Below are positions 20,557-32,202 of a stretch of DNA of 64,000 bases, piece by piece (the stretch's first letter is position 1; each line of letters starts with the position of its first letter). The stretch spans positions 4,278,001 to 4,342,000 of the forward strand of contig JAJGBQ010000003.1 in NCBI GenBank assembly GCA_022457065.1, read 5' to 3'. Origin of the DNA: Curvularia sp. ZM96. Lineage: Eukaryota; Ascomycota; Dothideomycetes; Pleosporales; Pleosporaceae. The position numbers and the translations under genes are program-made. The notes below the pieces were generated by a model that saw nothing but the letters and a program-made list of their open reading frames with translations, had not been told where the DNA came from and did not search any database.

Positions 20557-22227
20557 GCAACAGAAACGCTGCTGGAAGCCGCTGCTGGCACGATGTTGAA
20601 GTGTCTCTGGCAGATTAGTTCGCGATGGATGGAGGCTAGAATGGGACATGGCTGGAGGCCTTCGACAATAGCTCCAGCCTTTCATACATATCCCACCATT
20701 ATGGCAGTCTGTGGCAAATTTCCTCTCGGAAAAGAACGGAAATTATGAGGGAAGATGTCTAGGGTATCTATAGCATCATATGAACGCACCTTCTACCCAA
20801 AATCCCCGTGTCTCCATTTGTTGAAAATTGAATTTTCCTAGTAGAATTGTGTTGCTTGTCTGAAGCTTTCTGATGAGAAAAAGATGGAAAATGCCACTTC
20901 ATCCACTCAATGTTTGAAAGCTAACAGGAAGACTTTTCCCGTCTGAAGTCCTGTTTCGTGCACAACACCAGCTAATTCCCTGCAATACATTGAGCTTCAA
21001 CGAGCACTTAACAGGAGAACTGGTCCCAGTAAAACATCAATGATACAAGTTTTGCTCCAATTATCTGCTCTAAAACTTTGGTTGACGCCGAAGCAGGCAA
21101 GGGTTCTGCACTAGCTGTACATAATCACATCATTGATTCGTACCATATTCACCGACGGCGTGATTCGAAATCACTCGAGTTTCTTATTGGTTGAGCAAAT
21201 TCCATTCAAGCATCCGTCAAGATTACCCAGGCATTTACTCGAGTTCACACATTAAGCATATTCTACTGCCGTAACACTCGGCCAATTTACCAGCTTAGAA
21301 AATACGCCGATGCCTTGTTGCAGATATGTCGGGTACCAAGCCGCGACACCCTTCAGGCTTTGCGGTGGAGACCAAAGCTGCAATGGGTGGCAGAGGAACT
21401 GTCATCGGTCTAGTATGACCCACGCCAATAAATACGCGCCCCTACCTTGTCCCATATATGTACATGTAATGTATATGACATACGAAGCAGACTAAACAAA
21501 CATACATGATATGATCCACGTCATTCACGAGCTGCAGCTCTGTCCGACATTCCAACAAAAAAAGCTACAAAAGACATGCTACCCTCGATGTCTGCCAACC
21601 CGCCCGCAAAGAGGCTAGAACACACCAAGAACCCCATCCCGCTCTTCTCCCACTAAGCCCAACACGCCACCTCATGTCATGCATTTGACGCCGTAGGCCA
21701 AAATCCCAAACCGTTTTCCCCAAAAAGCAAAACCAATTCAACGCACGTTCCTTCGCCGTCGCCCGCCGGCCCCGCCCACACTTGACCTAAAGTGAAGAAA
21801 AACGCGCCACATGTGACCTCCCACTCGCACAACCCGTTCCGTGCCGAAAAGCGTGTGAGCCCACCAATCTGGCGCCGTGTTCAAATTACCGGAAGAGGTA
21901 GGTTGGACTAAGAGCATTGATTTCCTAGGGCCGAAGGGCAAACTGATCCCAGGCCGTGCATGACCAATGGCGCGGAATGACGGAGTGGGCTGCAGAGGAA
22001 TGCGAGGGGGTTGTGCATGACCAATCGTGTAGCACAATGTACATTGCATGGACGTGGTACATGTGTGGACGGTGTTTTATTTTCACAGGCACAGAGCAAA
22101 AGTGGCAGGTATACGTGATTTTTCATTTGTCGCGGCTTTGATCTTTTGTGGCTCTCAGCCACAGATAGTGGGAGCCTTTTTGCTCGACTGGCCTTCATGG
22201 TATCATAACGCCGTGATTTGTCGTAAA
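20557..22227. other. Convergent intergenic region
   Basis: 1.67 kb between the secreted-protein gene and eIF2B-beta. A 13-bp direct repeat GTGCATGACCAAT occurs near 21955 and again near 22014. No coding structure, tRNA or transposon end is recognisable. Confidence 0.5.
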
Positions 22228-23789
22228 TTACAGAGTAATATCCTCAGAGCGGTAGTGGTCTGCCACGATGCGGTAGAGGTATGAGGGGGCGTGTCCGCCA
22301 CTGCGACAGTTAGCCATTGGTCGAAACAAGAAAAAAAGACCAAGAATGCAACGTACAGGTTGGTAATGTAGAGATCCACAAGATCTGCAGGAACATAGTC
22401 GTACAGGGGATTCTCAACATCGACCTTGTCGACAAACTCGCCGTCGTCAAAAGGCACGACACTTCCCGCATCGCCGTACTCGATTAACTCATCAATATCG
22501 AATGGGTAGACAGGACTGAGCTTGTAAACGCCACTCAGAACCACCACTGGTGTTTGGTGCTCCTTTGCTGCCCTAGCAATCATGTGGGCTCCAGCGGCCG
22601 CGACAAGACCACCGTTGGCGAGAACAGTGTGTGTAGCTAGGATAACCTTGTTGACACGCGACATTATGGCAAATACATGCGAGTCTGGAATGACATAGAC
22701 TTCAATCCCAGCGTCCTTGAGAGGCTTCCACTTATCGTCCTCGTCGTCATCGTCTGGGTTGGCCTCTCGCTTCTTGCCAGTCAGCAGGATGCCATGGGTA
22801 GCAGTGTGGTCGTGAGGATGTGTTTCGGCGTGTACGACGGTAAACTTTCGCTTTCGTGCTGCGAACAAAAGAAACTTTTGCACTGTAGTCGACGCAGTGT
22901 GTGTAAGGATAATCTCGTTGGCGTGGATGTGGTCGAGCGCAACTTCGGCAATCTGCTTGTCTGATGTCTCCAACTCATCCTGTAGCTCTCGTATGCCCTC
23001 CATGACCTCGCCCTTAAGGTCAAGGTTCTGATTTCGCTCGATGCCTGCAAGCCGTTCGAGATTGAGCGCAGTCAGGTTGGTCCTGCTGGTCGGTGATGCT
23101 TGCCCTGTTGGTGTGCTCGTGGCTGAGGGTGTGTCGGCCGGTTGGGAAAAGAGACCAAATAGTGAGTGTACAAGAGGCGCAGCTGAAGCGGGTGCGTACG
23201 ATGTGTGGGAGGTAAGCAACGGAGGCCGTCTCGAGGGTTCGCTGGCATCAGAGGCGTTGTCTGTGAATCCGCTTGCGGGCATGGGCTCTGCTACGGCATG
23301 TCTGAGAGGGCTGAGTGTGGACATGGTCGAGTTGAGTGCTGGCCTGTGGAGCGAGTCGTGATGCGCGTGAGGCGTTGCATGGCCTCGCTCGCTCCCAGTT
23401 GGTGTCTGCCCATCGGTGTGCTCGTCGACCACCTCTCGTACGAGTCCAAGTACGCGCCGTACAATGTTGCCCACAACGACTTCTCTTGGTTGCGCCGACG
23501 TCAGTCGCCTGCCGACCTGCTTGATGCGCTCAATGAGCTTTGCGGGGTCCCTCCCTTTGAATTCGCCCACTACGCGCAATAGCAAGGCCGTGGTCGCAAT
23601 GGCGCATGGTCTCGAATTCCGAATCTGGCGTCGTTTGAGGAGTCTGTTGCAGGCCAATCAGCCATGGTTATGCACTGTGCCATGAGAAACCTACGAAGTA
23701 AAGTGCTCGACCGAGGCGTCTACTGGGGTGCTCTTGAGCGATTTGAGGTAGGTTGCCAGGCCTGGAGCCTGAATCGTAGAGCCTTGCAT
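22228..23789 (-). CDS. GCD7: Translation initiation factor eIF2B subunit beta (GCD7)
   Basis: Regulatory-core subunit of eIF2B, the guanine nucleotide exchange factor for eIF2 and the sensor of phospho-eIF2alpha. Three exons, 23789-23695, 23643-22357 and 22300-22228, give 484 aa in frame. The N-terminal helical part has LLKRRQIRNSRPCAIATTAL and GNIVRRVLGLVREV. The Rossmann-like half has ILTHTASTTVQKFL, GIEVYVIPDSHVFAIMSRVN and VLANGGLVAAAGAHMIARAA. The final 73-nt exon supplies GGHAPSYLYRIVADHY. A ~110-residue low-complexity Ser/Pro/Thr-rich insert separates the helical and Rossmann halves. The last intron (22356-22301) has no stop at its start, so a model that ignores it would give a wrong C-terminus. 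Confidence 0.95.
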
Positions 23790-24442
23790 CTTGATAAATT
23801 CCACACGACGGTGGGTTAATATTCCCCAAGGCTTCGCACTCCCTGGCGCGCGAATATGGTGGGGTGGTGGGGTGTCCTCAGATGACTGTCCAAGCACTGC
23901 AGTTACTTCTTTTTGAAGCCGAGCAAAAGAAAGTCTGACAGCTGAGTGCTGGAGCAGTCCCGACACTGCAGGCGCTTGTATTGGGCAAGGAGGTCGTGTG
24001 GAGGAATATTGCTTGTTCAAGTTGCGTGAACCCAAAAGTGTGAGTCGACGCCAAATTGAGCTTTGGACGTTCCGATTGGGCACGGCCCTTCTCCAGTTGT
24101 TCGGTCGTCATTGGCATCATCCCCAACCTGCTACTTGCTTAGTCCTCTCTGCAGCCTCTCCGCTCTCGCCTCGCCTCGGCCTTATTGCTAGACTTCACAC
24201 AGACGCTTCCAAGAGCTCCCTCGCCGGCCCCCGAGCTATTTGCGCTCTTCCAGCTGCTCCACCTCGCCCCCTCGCCATTGCTACTCGTGAGCAGAGATAC
24301 AGGCAACAAGCAGCAGTCCCCTCCCCTCGACCCCGGCCATTACGCTACCCCACAGTCCTTCGCCATTCTCGCTCCCCGACCCTCTCCTTCGGCCCAGCCT
24401 GACGATGCGAGTGCGATAGCTGCACAGAGCGAGACGCGCAAG
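23790..24442. promoter_or_regulatory. Bidirectional promoter region, GCD7 / NEM1
   Basis: 653 bp between two divergent start codons. The segment next to the phosphatase is pyrimidine- and proline-codon-rich and open in the phosphatase frame from about 24185, but it contains no in-frame ATG before 24443. I treat it as leader unless an upstream exon exists. Confidence 0.55.
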
Positions 24443-25959
24443 ATGGGCGCCGACAGGAGTACCAGCTCCGGTTCTTGGACGACGGAAACCGTCGCATCCG
24501 GATCTGATGAGAAAGCGCCGCTGCTGCAACAGTCCCACGAGGGGCCCTACGAAGACACAACGCGGCGGAGACGGTGGCTGTATCCGCAGCGTATATCCGA
24601 CGGCATCGCTGCCATCGTGGGCGTGATTGTGACCCCCTTTGTCTATACGGGCCAGTATCTGGTTGCCTGCTTCTACTACGAGGAGGACGGCAGCTTTTCC
24701 TTTTTAGCCCCTGTGTATCATATTTCGCGCACCTTCACACGCCGACGCCGGAAGAAGGTGAGCGCACATGCAGCGCGAGCCTCGGGTGCTTCAGACAGCA
24801 GCGAAAAGGCCATGCGCAAAGGTCGCAGTTCGAGCGTTGCCCAGCCCATGACTTCGCAGCCCACCCGCCGCTCCCTCTCGATTGCATCCACATCCACCGC
24901 CATGACATCTGAATCCGAAAGCGAGAAGTCTGCCACGCGCGACGCCGACTGGGACAGCCCTTCGCGACACACGCGCTCCAAGTCGAGCACATCGGCTCGC
25001 GCAGACGAAATCGCTCCCGCAAAGAGGTCGATCCGCATTACACTCCACCACAACGAAGACGCATTGAGACAGCGCAAGGCAGCCAAAAAGGCACAGTCGT
25101 CCAAAAGCAACTCTGTCTCGTCTGAGGCGGCTGCCTCGCTCAAGTCACCCACTGGCCCGGCAACCGTGTCGTCCAAGCAGTTGACAAAATTCCCACGAGC
25201 ACCTCAGCCCCCACGCCCCTTGGTACCACGGCGCCAGCCGTCTTATTCCACCAAGGGCACCTCAGCCGTTGGGCCACATCAGAAAACATTGATCATCGAT
25301 CTCGATGAAACATTGATCCACAGCATAGTCAACGGCGGCCGCTTCCAGACCGGCCACATGGTAGAGGTAAAGCTGCAGGCATCGGTTGGCGCAGGTGGGC
25401 AGGTCATCGGCCCACAGGTCCCGCTTCTGTACTACGTTCACAAGCGGCCGTACTGCGACGACTTTTTGAAAAAGGTAAGGAGAGTACCTAGGCTTTGCCA
25501 AGGTGTGGCTGACACCCCAACCAGGTCAGCAAATGGTACAACCTGATTATATTTACCGCATCTGTCCAAGAGTATGCTGATCCCGTCATCGATTGGTTGG
25601 AGGTGGAGCGCAAGTATTTTGCAGGACGATACTACCGGCAGCACTGCACTGTTCGCAACGGGGCTTACATCAAGGACCTTGCGCAGGTTGAACCAGATCT
25701 GAGCAAGGTCATGATTCTTGACAATAGCCCACTGAGCTACGTCTTCCATCCAGGTAAGACCGCCCCTAGGCACCAGTGCCCCCAAGGCTGTAGCTTACTG
25801 ACGGGAAAACCAGACAATGCCATTCCCATCGAAGGCTGGATCAGCGACCCAACCGATCATGATCTGCTGAACCTTATCCCACTGCTTGAAGGCTTGCAAT
25901 ATGTCACCGACGTGCGGGCGCTGCTTGCGCTTCGGCTTGGCATGCCTGCATCCGTGTAA
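24443..25959 (+). CDS. NEM1: Nem1-type nuclear envelope phosphatase (FCP/SCP-like, NIF domain)
   Basis: HAD-family protein phosphatase. Nem1 with Spo7 dephosphorylates the lipin Pah1 at the ER/nuclear envelope and so controls membrane lipid synthesis. Three exons, 24443-25474, 25525-25753 and 25814-25959, give 468 aa. A membrane segment (GIAAIVGVIVTPFVYTGQYL) lies near residues 53-75, followed by a long Ser/Arg-rich linker. The catalytic domain has the DxDxT-type motif IIDLDETLIHS, then VHKRPYCDDFL, LIIFTASVQEYADPV and the ILDNSPLSY motif, ending in RALLALRLGMP. Both introns (50 and 60 nt) cut the catalytic domain. The start is the first ATG in the frame; an extra upstream exon cannot be excluded. 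Confidence 0.93.
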
Positions 25960-26580
25960 TCAGGTAGCCACAATTTTGGTGGCATTCGTTTAGTATCTCG
26001 CCTTCTAATACTCTTTGTACCATAGACCCGTTGACGACGCCGAGCAGTTGGCTATGTAGCTTGTTGAGGTGATACCCATGATGTTAGATACCTACGTTCA
26101 CCCTGTCCTACCTGCCTGCTGTGGAATGATGCTCGTATTGTGGGAGTTCCTGTTACTCATGATAAAGTGCAAGTCGTCGCATGGACCTGTCGTCTCGCCC
26201 ACGTTCCCGAGCACGGCCCCCCACGCCTACCAATTACGTGGTGTCCGAGACATGACGAATGCGCCTACAGCGTCGCCCTCGCCGTCCTCTTACACGTTCC
26301 GCTTATCTGCTTGCGCCATTCAGCCCCACGACACCCGTTTCTTCTCCCGTGGCACCATACAACGCTGCAATTTGCCCTCTGGCAACTAGGCATGGCTGTT
26401 ATATCTAAATGCCGCTGCCCCTTTTGGCACCATGCCTCGACAATGTCGCCGTCGCTCTACCACGCAAAAAGTGTATTCTGAACATTCTGTGCCAATGCAT
26501 CCGCTGTCGAGACCAGGGCTGCGCTTTAGTTGGAATTTCCTCAAAAAACCGCACCACGGATTGAAACTGCCGACATAGCA
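25960..26580. other. Tandem intergenic region
   Basis: 620 bp between the phosphatase and the NACHT gene; presumably the NACHT promoter. I see no additional features. Confidence 0.55.
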
Positions 26581-29561
26581 ATGGCGGACTCTACGTAGGT
26601 CCAGTACCATCATCACCACTGGCACAAAAAAAATCTAACCAGCGATTAGCCCAAAAGTGCCATTGTTTGGCGAAGCAATAATTGCCATACAAAACAGCAT
26701 ACTGCAGGAGCACCGTCTTCATTTTCAACCTGATGCAAAAGTATCGCTCTTGCTGGATGAACTACGCCGAGGTTCTGTCGGTATCGGCTCTGTAGACCAA
26801 AGAGTGGTTGTTTGTAGCCGCAAGTTCACGTTATTCATCCGCGCATTTGCGCCATACTTTGACGTTCTGAGCACATGCATAAAGGTCCATCCAGAATGGG
26901 TAAGCTGGTTCTGGGGCGCACTCCGTCTGGTCATCAAAGTAAGGGTCCTATCACAACTAGCTGCAAATTATACTGACACTAGGGCAGATGAGCAGTGATT
27001 ACATCTCTCTCCTTGAAAAGGTCGCCGACATGTTCGAGGCAATTGCACATACCACACCTCCTTATCATCAGATATACGCGGCCTGTGGAGGAGACTCCAC
27101 TCGCCCGCAAATGAGGCAAGAAGATCATCACCTAGCAGTGCTATTGTCTTATGTCTACGCCGACTTTGTACAGCTATTCTTGGAAATATACCACATTTTC
27201 TGTCGAGGATATCAGGGTACGTTAGGAATGATTTCTGGATAATATCGGCAAATCGATTCGATTGTTCTTTATGATCGCTAACTCTTGGTATAGCTCACCA
27301 AGTATCCTGGCGACCACTTGACTCGCGCCTCTCACGTTTGGAGTCTCGACTAGGCAAACACAGGAGATGGCTAGAGAAGGAGACTGAAAACAGTATCCAA
27401 AACTATTCTGACATTTCACTTCATCGAACGCAGTATCTTGACTTTTTGCACACCCAAGACCAAGTCAAAAATAGCGATCGTTTTGAGCACGAGGGGCAGA
27501 GAGCTGTGAAGCGATGGAGGAGAGTGTACAAAGTTGGGGATTGGCTTTGTAACTCGCCTATAACGAGCCAGTCTGATCGCCATCCCGGACCGTACAACCC
27601 AGAGTCTTGTGCATGGTTTTTGCAGACTCCAGTCTACCGCAAATGGAGAGACCAGCCATTTGAGAATTCCATAGCCAATGATACGCATGTCTTGGTAGAC
27701 AGTTGGCAGCATAGAGTGTTGTTTGTTCAAGGTGAGTTGGTCCCTTTGTCTTGCTCCTTGATTGACAAAGTACTAACAAATAACAGCGCAAGTCGGTTTT
27801 GGCAAAACCTTCATATCACATACGGTAATCGGGAACCTTGCGGCTGAGGTCGAAAATCCCGATCTCTGTGGTGAACCACCTGCAGTTGCATATTATCATT
27901 TCAGCCGTCTCCATTCCAAACGCAACCACCCCGACGATGCCTTCCGATACATGGCATGTCAACTACTTCAATGGCATCGCAACGATCATTCGACACTGGA
28001 CGCTGTATGTCTTTTACTACGCAAAACCTCATTTCGAGAGCATGCCAATCCCGACGAGGTGGTAGACGTTCTTACCTTACTGTTACGACAACATCCCACC
28101 TACGTCGTGATTGACGGCATCGACGAGTGCAGCGACACTGGAGACTTTCTGGCATTGTTGGCAAAGTTATGTCGAGGTTCTGATGCAAGGGTCATATTGT
28201 TCAGCAGACCGGAATTGAAGATACCCTTGGAATACCAGAAATGGGCATCTGATGCTCCCCACATTTTTCCTCTCACGAACCGCCACAATGCCATCGCCAT
28301 TGAAACATATTTGACGCCAGAGTTGAGCCGTCTGGCAGACCAAGGCTTTTTTGGAATATCGATGGACCGAATGCTCATTCCCCAGCTTGCACAAGTAGCA
28401 GATGGAGGGTTTCTGTGGGCTGACATGTTACTGAAATTCCTTCAGTCACCGATGCTTTCATCAGAAGAGAGACTTGCTGTTCTATCAAATGTTGAGTCAT
28501 TAAAGGGTCTAGGTCCGCTCTACCACACCATGCTCGATGCGCTGGCGCGTCACCCGCAGCAGGAGAAGCGAGTCATCAATGGTGGGTTTCGTTGGCTCTC
28601 TCACGGAATCCATGACCTAGAACCAGCTGCGCTGCGAGCGGCTTTGTGTGCATATGATGCAGACACAAGCAAGACATCATGTAAAGCGGATTTGGTCAAC
28701 GCATTGGAGGAGCTCACCTGCGGCCTTCTTCGAGTGACAGACGACGTTGTGTCCTTCGCCCACGAATCTGTATGCGACTTCCTGCAATCCTCTACTTCAT
28801 GCAACTCCGAGTTCACCCTCTGCGATGAGAGTAGTGTACATGCGCACCTTGCCGCAGATTGTCTTTTCTACCTTGCCTACGACGTACCCAAGCGCCCATT
28901 TGGCGTCTTACAGCCTCACAACCCACCTATACCTCCTACCGCTTCGGCTAGTAGTGGTGCGAGTCAACGTACCAACGCATCTGGCGACAGCGGTTATAAA
29001 TCGTTGTCCTCATCAGACGGCGATAACAATCATCCAATCGCGCCAGCTGTGCCTACTCCGCGAAACAACAGTTCAAGGGCAAGCAGTATCCGCACTGTAT
29101 CATTCGACATTCATCTTCCCTTCCTACGGTACGCCGCACTCTGCTGGCCCATCCACCTAAGCCGCGCTCTATCCTTGTCTTCTCACGACTCCATCACTGC
29201 CTCCGTAACAGCCACATTCGCCTACCTTCCTGCTCTTAGTGCTTTTCTCTCCTCTCGCCTCGCCGTCACATCCTGGGTCGAGGCCTCTTTTCGGTACAAT
29301 TTGCCGCCCACACTCACCCGCCTTATCGGTCCGCTGTCCGACTTGAAAAGCGAAATCTCGCCTTCGACCACGAAGGGAAGAGAGCTGAGATTAGTAGTGC
29401 AAGAGATGCGAGTACTGAGTGAGAGGCTGGTTGATTTGAAGAGGGAGCGTGAAGGTACAATGAGGCGAAATCCCAGTTTGATTTGGCAGCTGGATGAGCC
29501 GGGGGGAGAGGCTTATTGGCCTGTCTGGGAAGACATTGTGGCGAGTGCGAATGGACGGTGA
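26581..29561 (+). CDS. NACHT-type STAND NTPase, five exons
   Basis: Exons 26581-26594, 26650-26938, 26988-27216, 27294-27731 and 27787-29561 sum to 2,745 nt and 914 aa. The start ATG sits in a 14-nt first exon (MADST). Residues ~25-170 hold the helical N-terminal domain seen before fungal NACHT modules (FAPYFDVLSTCIKVHPEWVS, then WGALRLVIK); I believe this is the DUF7708-type domain. The NTPase (NPHP3_N-like) has Walker A AQVGFGKT near 323-331, where the first Gly of the usual GxxGxGK is Ala, and Walker B YVVIDGIDECS near 427-437. A helical region follows (FLWADMLLKFLQ, VVSFAHESVCDFLQ). The last ~270 residues are Ser-rich then helical; I see no ankyrin, WD or TPR repeats. Fungal proteins of this class act in non-self recognition and cell death. 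The role here is inferred. Confidence 0.88.
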
Positions 29562-31096
29562 GGGCGATGGCGATGGGGGACTTGTTTGTCGTGTACTCCC
29601 ATCCTAAAACTTTCTTGTATCTTTTATTTGCTTTGTTGTTTCCTCCGTCTTTGTTGCTACCTCATCACTCATCTACAGAACAAGTATTTTCACGGTATAA
29701 TTCTCCTGGTTTATTTAGATAGATTTCATACTTGGAACAGAAAACAAGGTTCGTTTCCGACGCGTTTGTGAGCCTGGATAATTCTAGTACGTGCTTGTTC
29801 ACGAGTAGCCGTGCGTCGATGCCCACGATCACTTCACTTCTCATCCACATGAACTCCATTCCAGGCACCACGTCCCCGACGATGCTCCACGATGTTCCAC
29901 GAGTCTCCTGGCCTGCATGAATCCTAGTAGCAATCTAATTAGAGTTGAGTTAGAGACAACGTTCTCTAGTCATTCCCATTGTTAATCTAGCGTATGAAAC
30001 CTCGAAAGGCCGAAGCAACGACGTGTATTACATTCTGACTTAGCTTGTCTTCATTCGAAACTCAGTCGGATCACCTGATTCACTATGATTATGTAAATAC
30101 CCCTCAGGCCCTGTGGTCTGATGAACGGGGTCCTGGTGTATGTATGCCCGTGCACCCTGACACTCTGCCGTTTATACTATAGGGTATGAGATTGGAAACA
30201 CGGCGCGGATGATATCAGCTGATACATTGTAAGCAATGACATAGCTATTTAGGTTTGTACACCTATCATGGATACTGATCCTAGATGTAATCGTGAATAA
30301 CTAGCAAGTAGACTAAGATATCTTTGAATAAGACTGCTATGCACGGTCTCTACAAAGTCATGAGCTTAACGCTTTTCGTAAATTACATCTAGTCCGAGGA
30401 AAGCCAGGAATATCTCACAAGAGAAAGATCTTAAAGCGGGCTTGGTATGGACGTTATTCAACTCGTATTACTTCAAATGAACGAAGCCTTCTCCATATAT
30501 TAGATATTTTTCTCACTGTTATTCTAATCTGCGGGGACTAGGTGCAACGGCGCCAATTATTGTGCGTTCTATTACGATATCGTAATCCATAGAGGAAGGA
30601 TTGTTGAATTTGCGTATTGCACTTAAGAGTTGTTGTCAAAGAAATCTATTCTACATAACTTGCATTGAGTACCCGTTCCACTGGATATCTATCCACTCCA
30701 CCACAATGTCTAGATAGTGAGTTGTTATGTGACAAGTATTAAGGTTGTATGATGTCTTATCGCTTTATCATCTATCACATGCCTACACAACATGCTATCG
30801 AAATTAAGGTCTCTTTGAGAATCATGTTCTGGTAACGAGTTTTGATTCATCATGACAACTACATGAAGAGAACGTCTTTGCTAATTTTGGAACGTGTCGA
30901 TATAGTATTTCCTCACAAGATACGAATTAGCATGACGGGACTGGGTTATAGTCTCTAAATGTTATGCATATGACATAGCGTCCCGAGGGTTGTTACCTAG
31001 CTGCATAGTTCGCGCGGTGGCATGGAGCTGAGCTTCTGACAATACTTGGACCCTGAAACTTAAGAACATCAATTGTCACAAGCCGACTCCTCAACC
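29562..31096. other. Gene-free AT-rich interval
   Basis: 1.5 kb with no open frame longer than about 70 codons over its central part and visibly AT-richer than its neighbours, with many TAT/ATA steps. It may be a decayed repeat, possibly RIP-mutated, but I can recognise no terminal repeats or transposase remnant. Confidence 0.45.
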
Positions 31097-31999
31097 ATGG
31101 CACCCCCACTATCCAGCCTCTACACACTCTCCTTCCTCATAGCAACCCTTGCTACTATCTTCGTCGCCTGTACCCTACGCCTCATCGCTATCTTGCCCAA
31201 TGCGCGCTCGAAAACCACACCACTACGGCGCAAACGCCCGCTCGCAACGCGCGTGCTAATCGTGCTCGGATCCGGGGGCCACACCCACGAAATGCTGCAT
31301 CTGCTCCGCGACCTCGACACGACGAAATACACGCACCGCACGTACGTCGTCAGTAGTGGCGACGCTTTTTCTGCGCAGCGTGCCGCGCAATTCGAGCGCG
31401 AATTGGAAGAGAAGGAAAGACAAAAGCAACGAGGGGTGCAAGACAGGCCGGTGATTGAAGACGATGGAGACGTATCAAAGCCCACGATGCAAGTCACAGA
31501 CGTAAACGGCCAGACACATATTCTAGATACGTCGAAAGGAGGAGAAAGAGGCCCAGCGTGCACCGGTCCGCAACACTACGATATCGCAGTGGTACCGCGC
31601 GCGAGGAAGATACATCAGCCACTGCTTACAACGCCCGTGTCTGCTCTGTACTCTCTACTCGCCTGTTTCAAGCCACTTCTCGGCGCTCCTCCGGGCCATG
31701 CACCGCCAGCGACACCGTACGAGGCTGCTGCTGCCGATGTCCCGGATCTCATCATTACCAATGGCCCTGCCACAGCCGTCATAGTCATTCTCGCGAGCCT
31801 CATACTGCGCTTCTTCAACGTCAAGGGCGTGGATAGCAGAGATAAGTGCAAGACTATATATGTGGAGAGTTTTGCTCGCGTCAAGACACTAAGTCTGAGT
31901 GGGAAGATTCTGCTTAGAGTCGTGGATCGGTTCCTCGTGCAGTGGGAGGAGTTAGAAGGCGCGGGCGGAAGAGCAGAGTACTTGGGCGTCCTGGTATGA
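31097..31999 (+). CDS. ALG14: UDP-GlcNAc transferase subunit ALG14
   Basis: Membrane anchor that recruits Alg13 to the ER face to add the second GlcNAc to dolichol-PP-GlcNAc in N-glycan assembly. Single exon, 300 aa from the ATG at 31097. The N-terminal anchor (LYTLSFLIATLATIFVACTL) is followed by the family motif RVLIVLGSGGHTHEMLHLL and later YVVSSGDAFSA, PRARKIHQPLLTT, PDLIITNGPATAV, KTIYVESFARVKTLSLSGK and RFLVQWEEL. A charged low-complexity insert (about residues 105-155) is longer than in yeast Alg14. The gene converges on the mitochondrial ribosomal gene with only ~200 bp between stops. Confidence 0.94.
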   Translation: MAPPLSSLYTLSFLIATLATIFVACTLRLIAILPNARSKTTPLRRKRPLATRVLIVLGSGGHTHEMLHLLRDLDTTKYTHRTYVVSSGDAFSAQRAAQFERELEEKERQKQRGVQDRPVIEDDGDVSKPTMQVTDVNGQTHILDTSKGGERGPACTGPQHYDIAVVPRARKIHQPLLTTPVSALYSLLACFKPLLGAPPGHAPPATPYEAAAADVPDLIITNGPATAVIVILASLILRFFNVKGVDSRDKCKTIYVESFARVKTLSLSGKILLRVVDRFLVQWEELEGAGGRAEYLGVLV

Positions 32000-32202
32000 G
32001 CAAAGTAGAAGCCTAGATGTAACATGTAAGATAACGCATACCAAAAGAGACGGCGTTTGATGGACGGTTTACGGCGAAGATACCCCCTTCATGATAATAT
32101 TGAGATTGCTGCCTTCAGTTCGCGGCTATGTGTACAAAAATGTGTATGTTACAATTCTCATGCCCAGAGACCGTAATGCAACCATGAACCAACAAAAGCA
32201 GC

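Noticed and set aside
21955..22027. 13-bp direct repeat GTGCATGACCAAT containing CCAAT
   Set aside because: It lies between two convergent 3' ends, so a promoter role is unlikely; could be chance.
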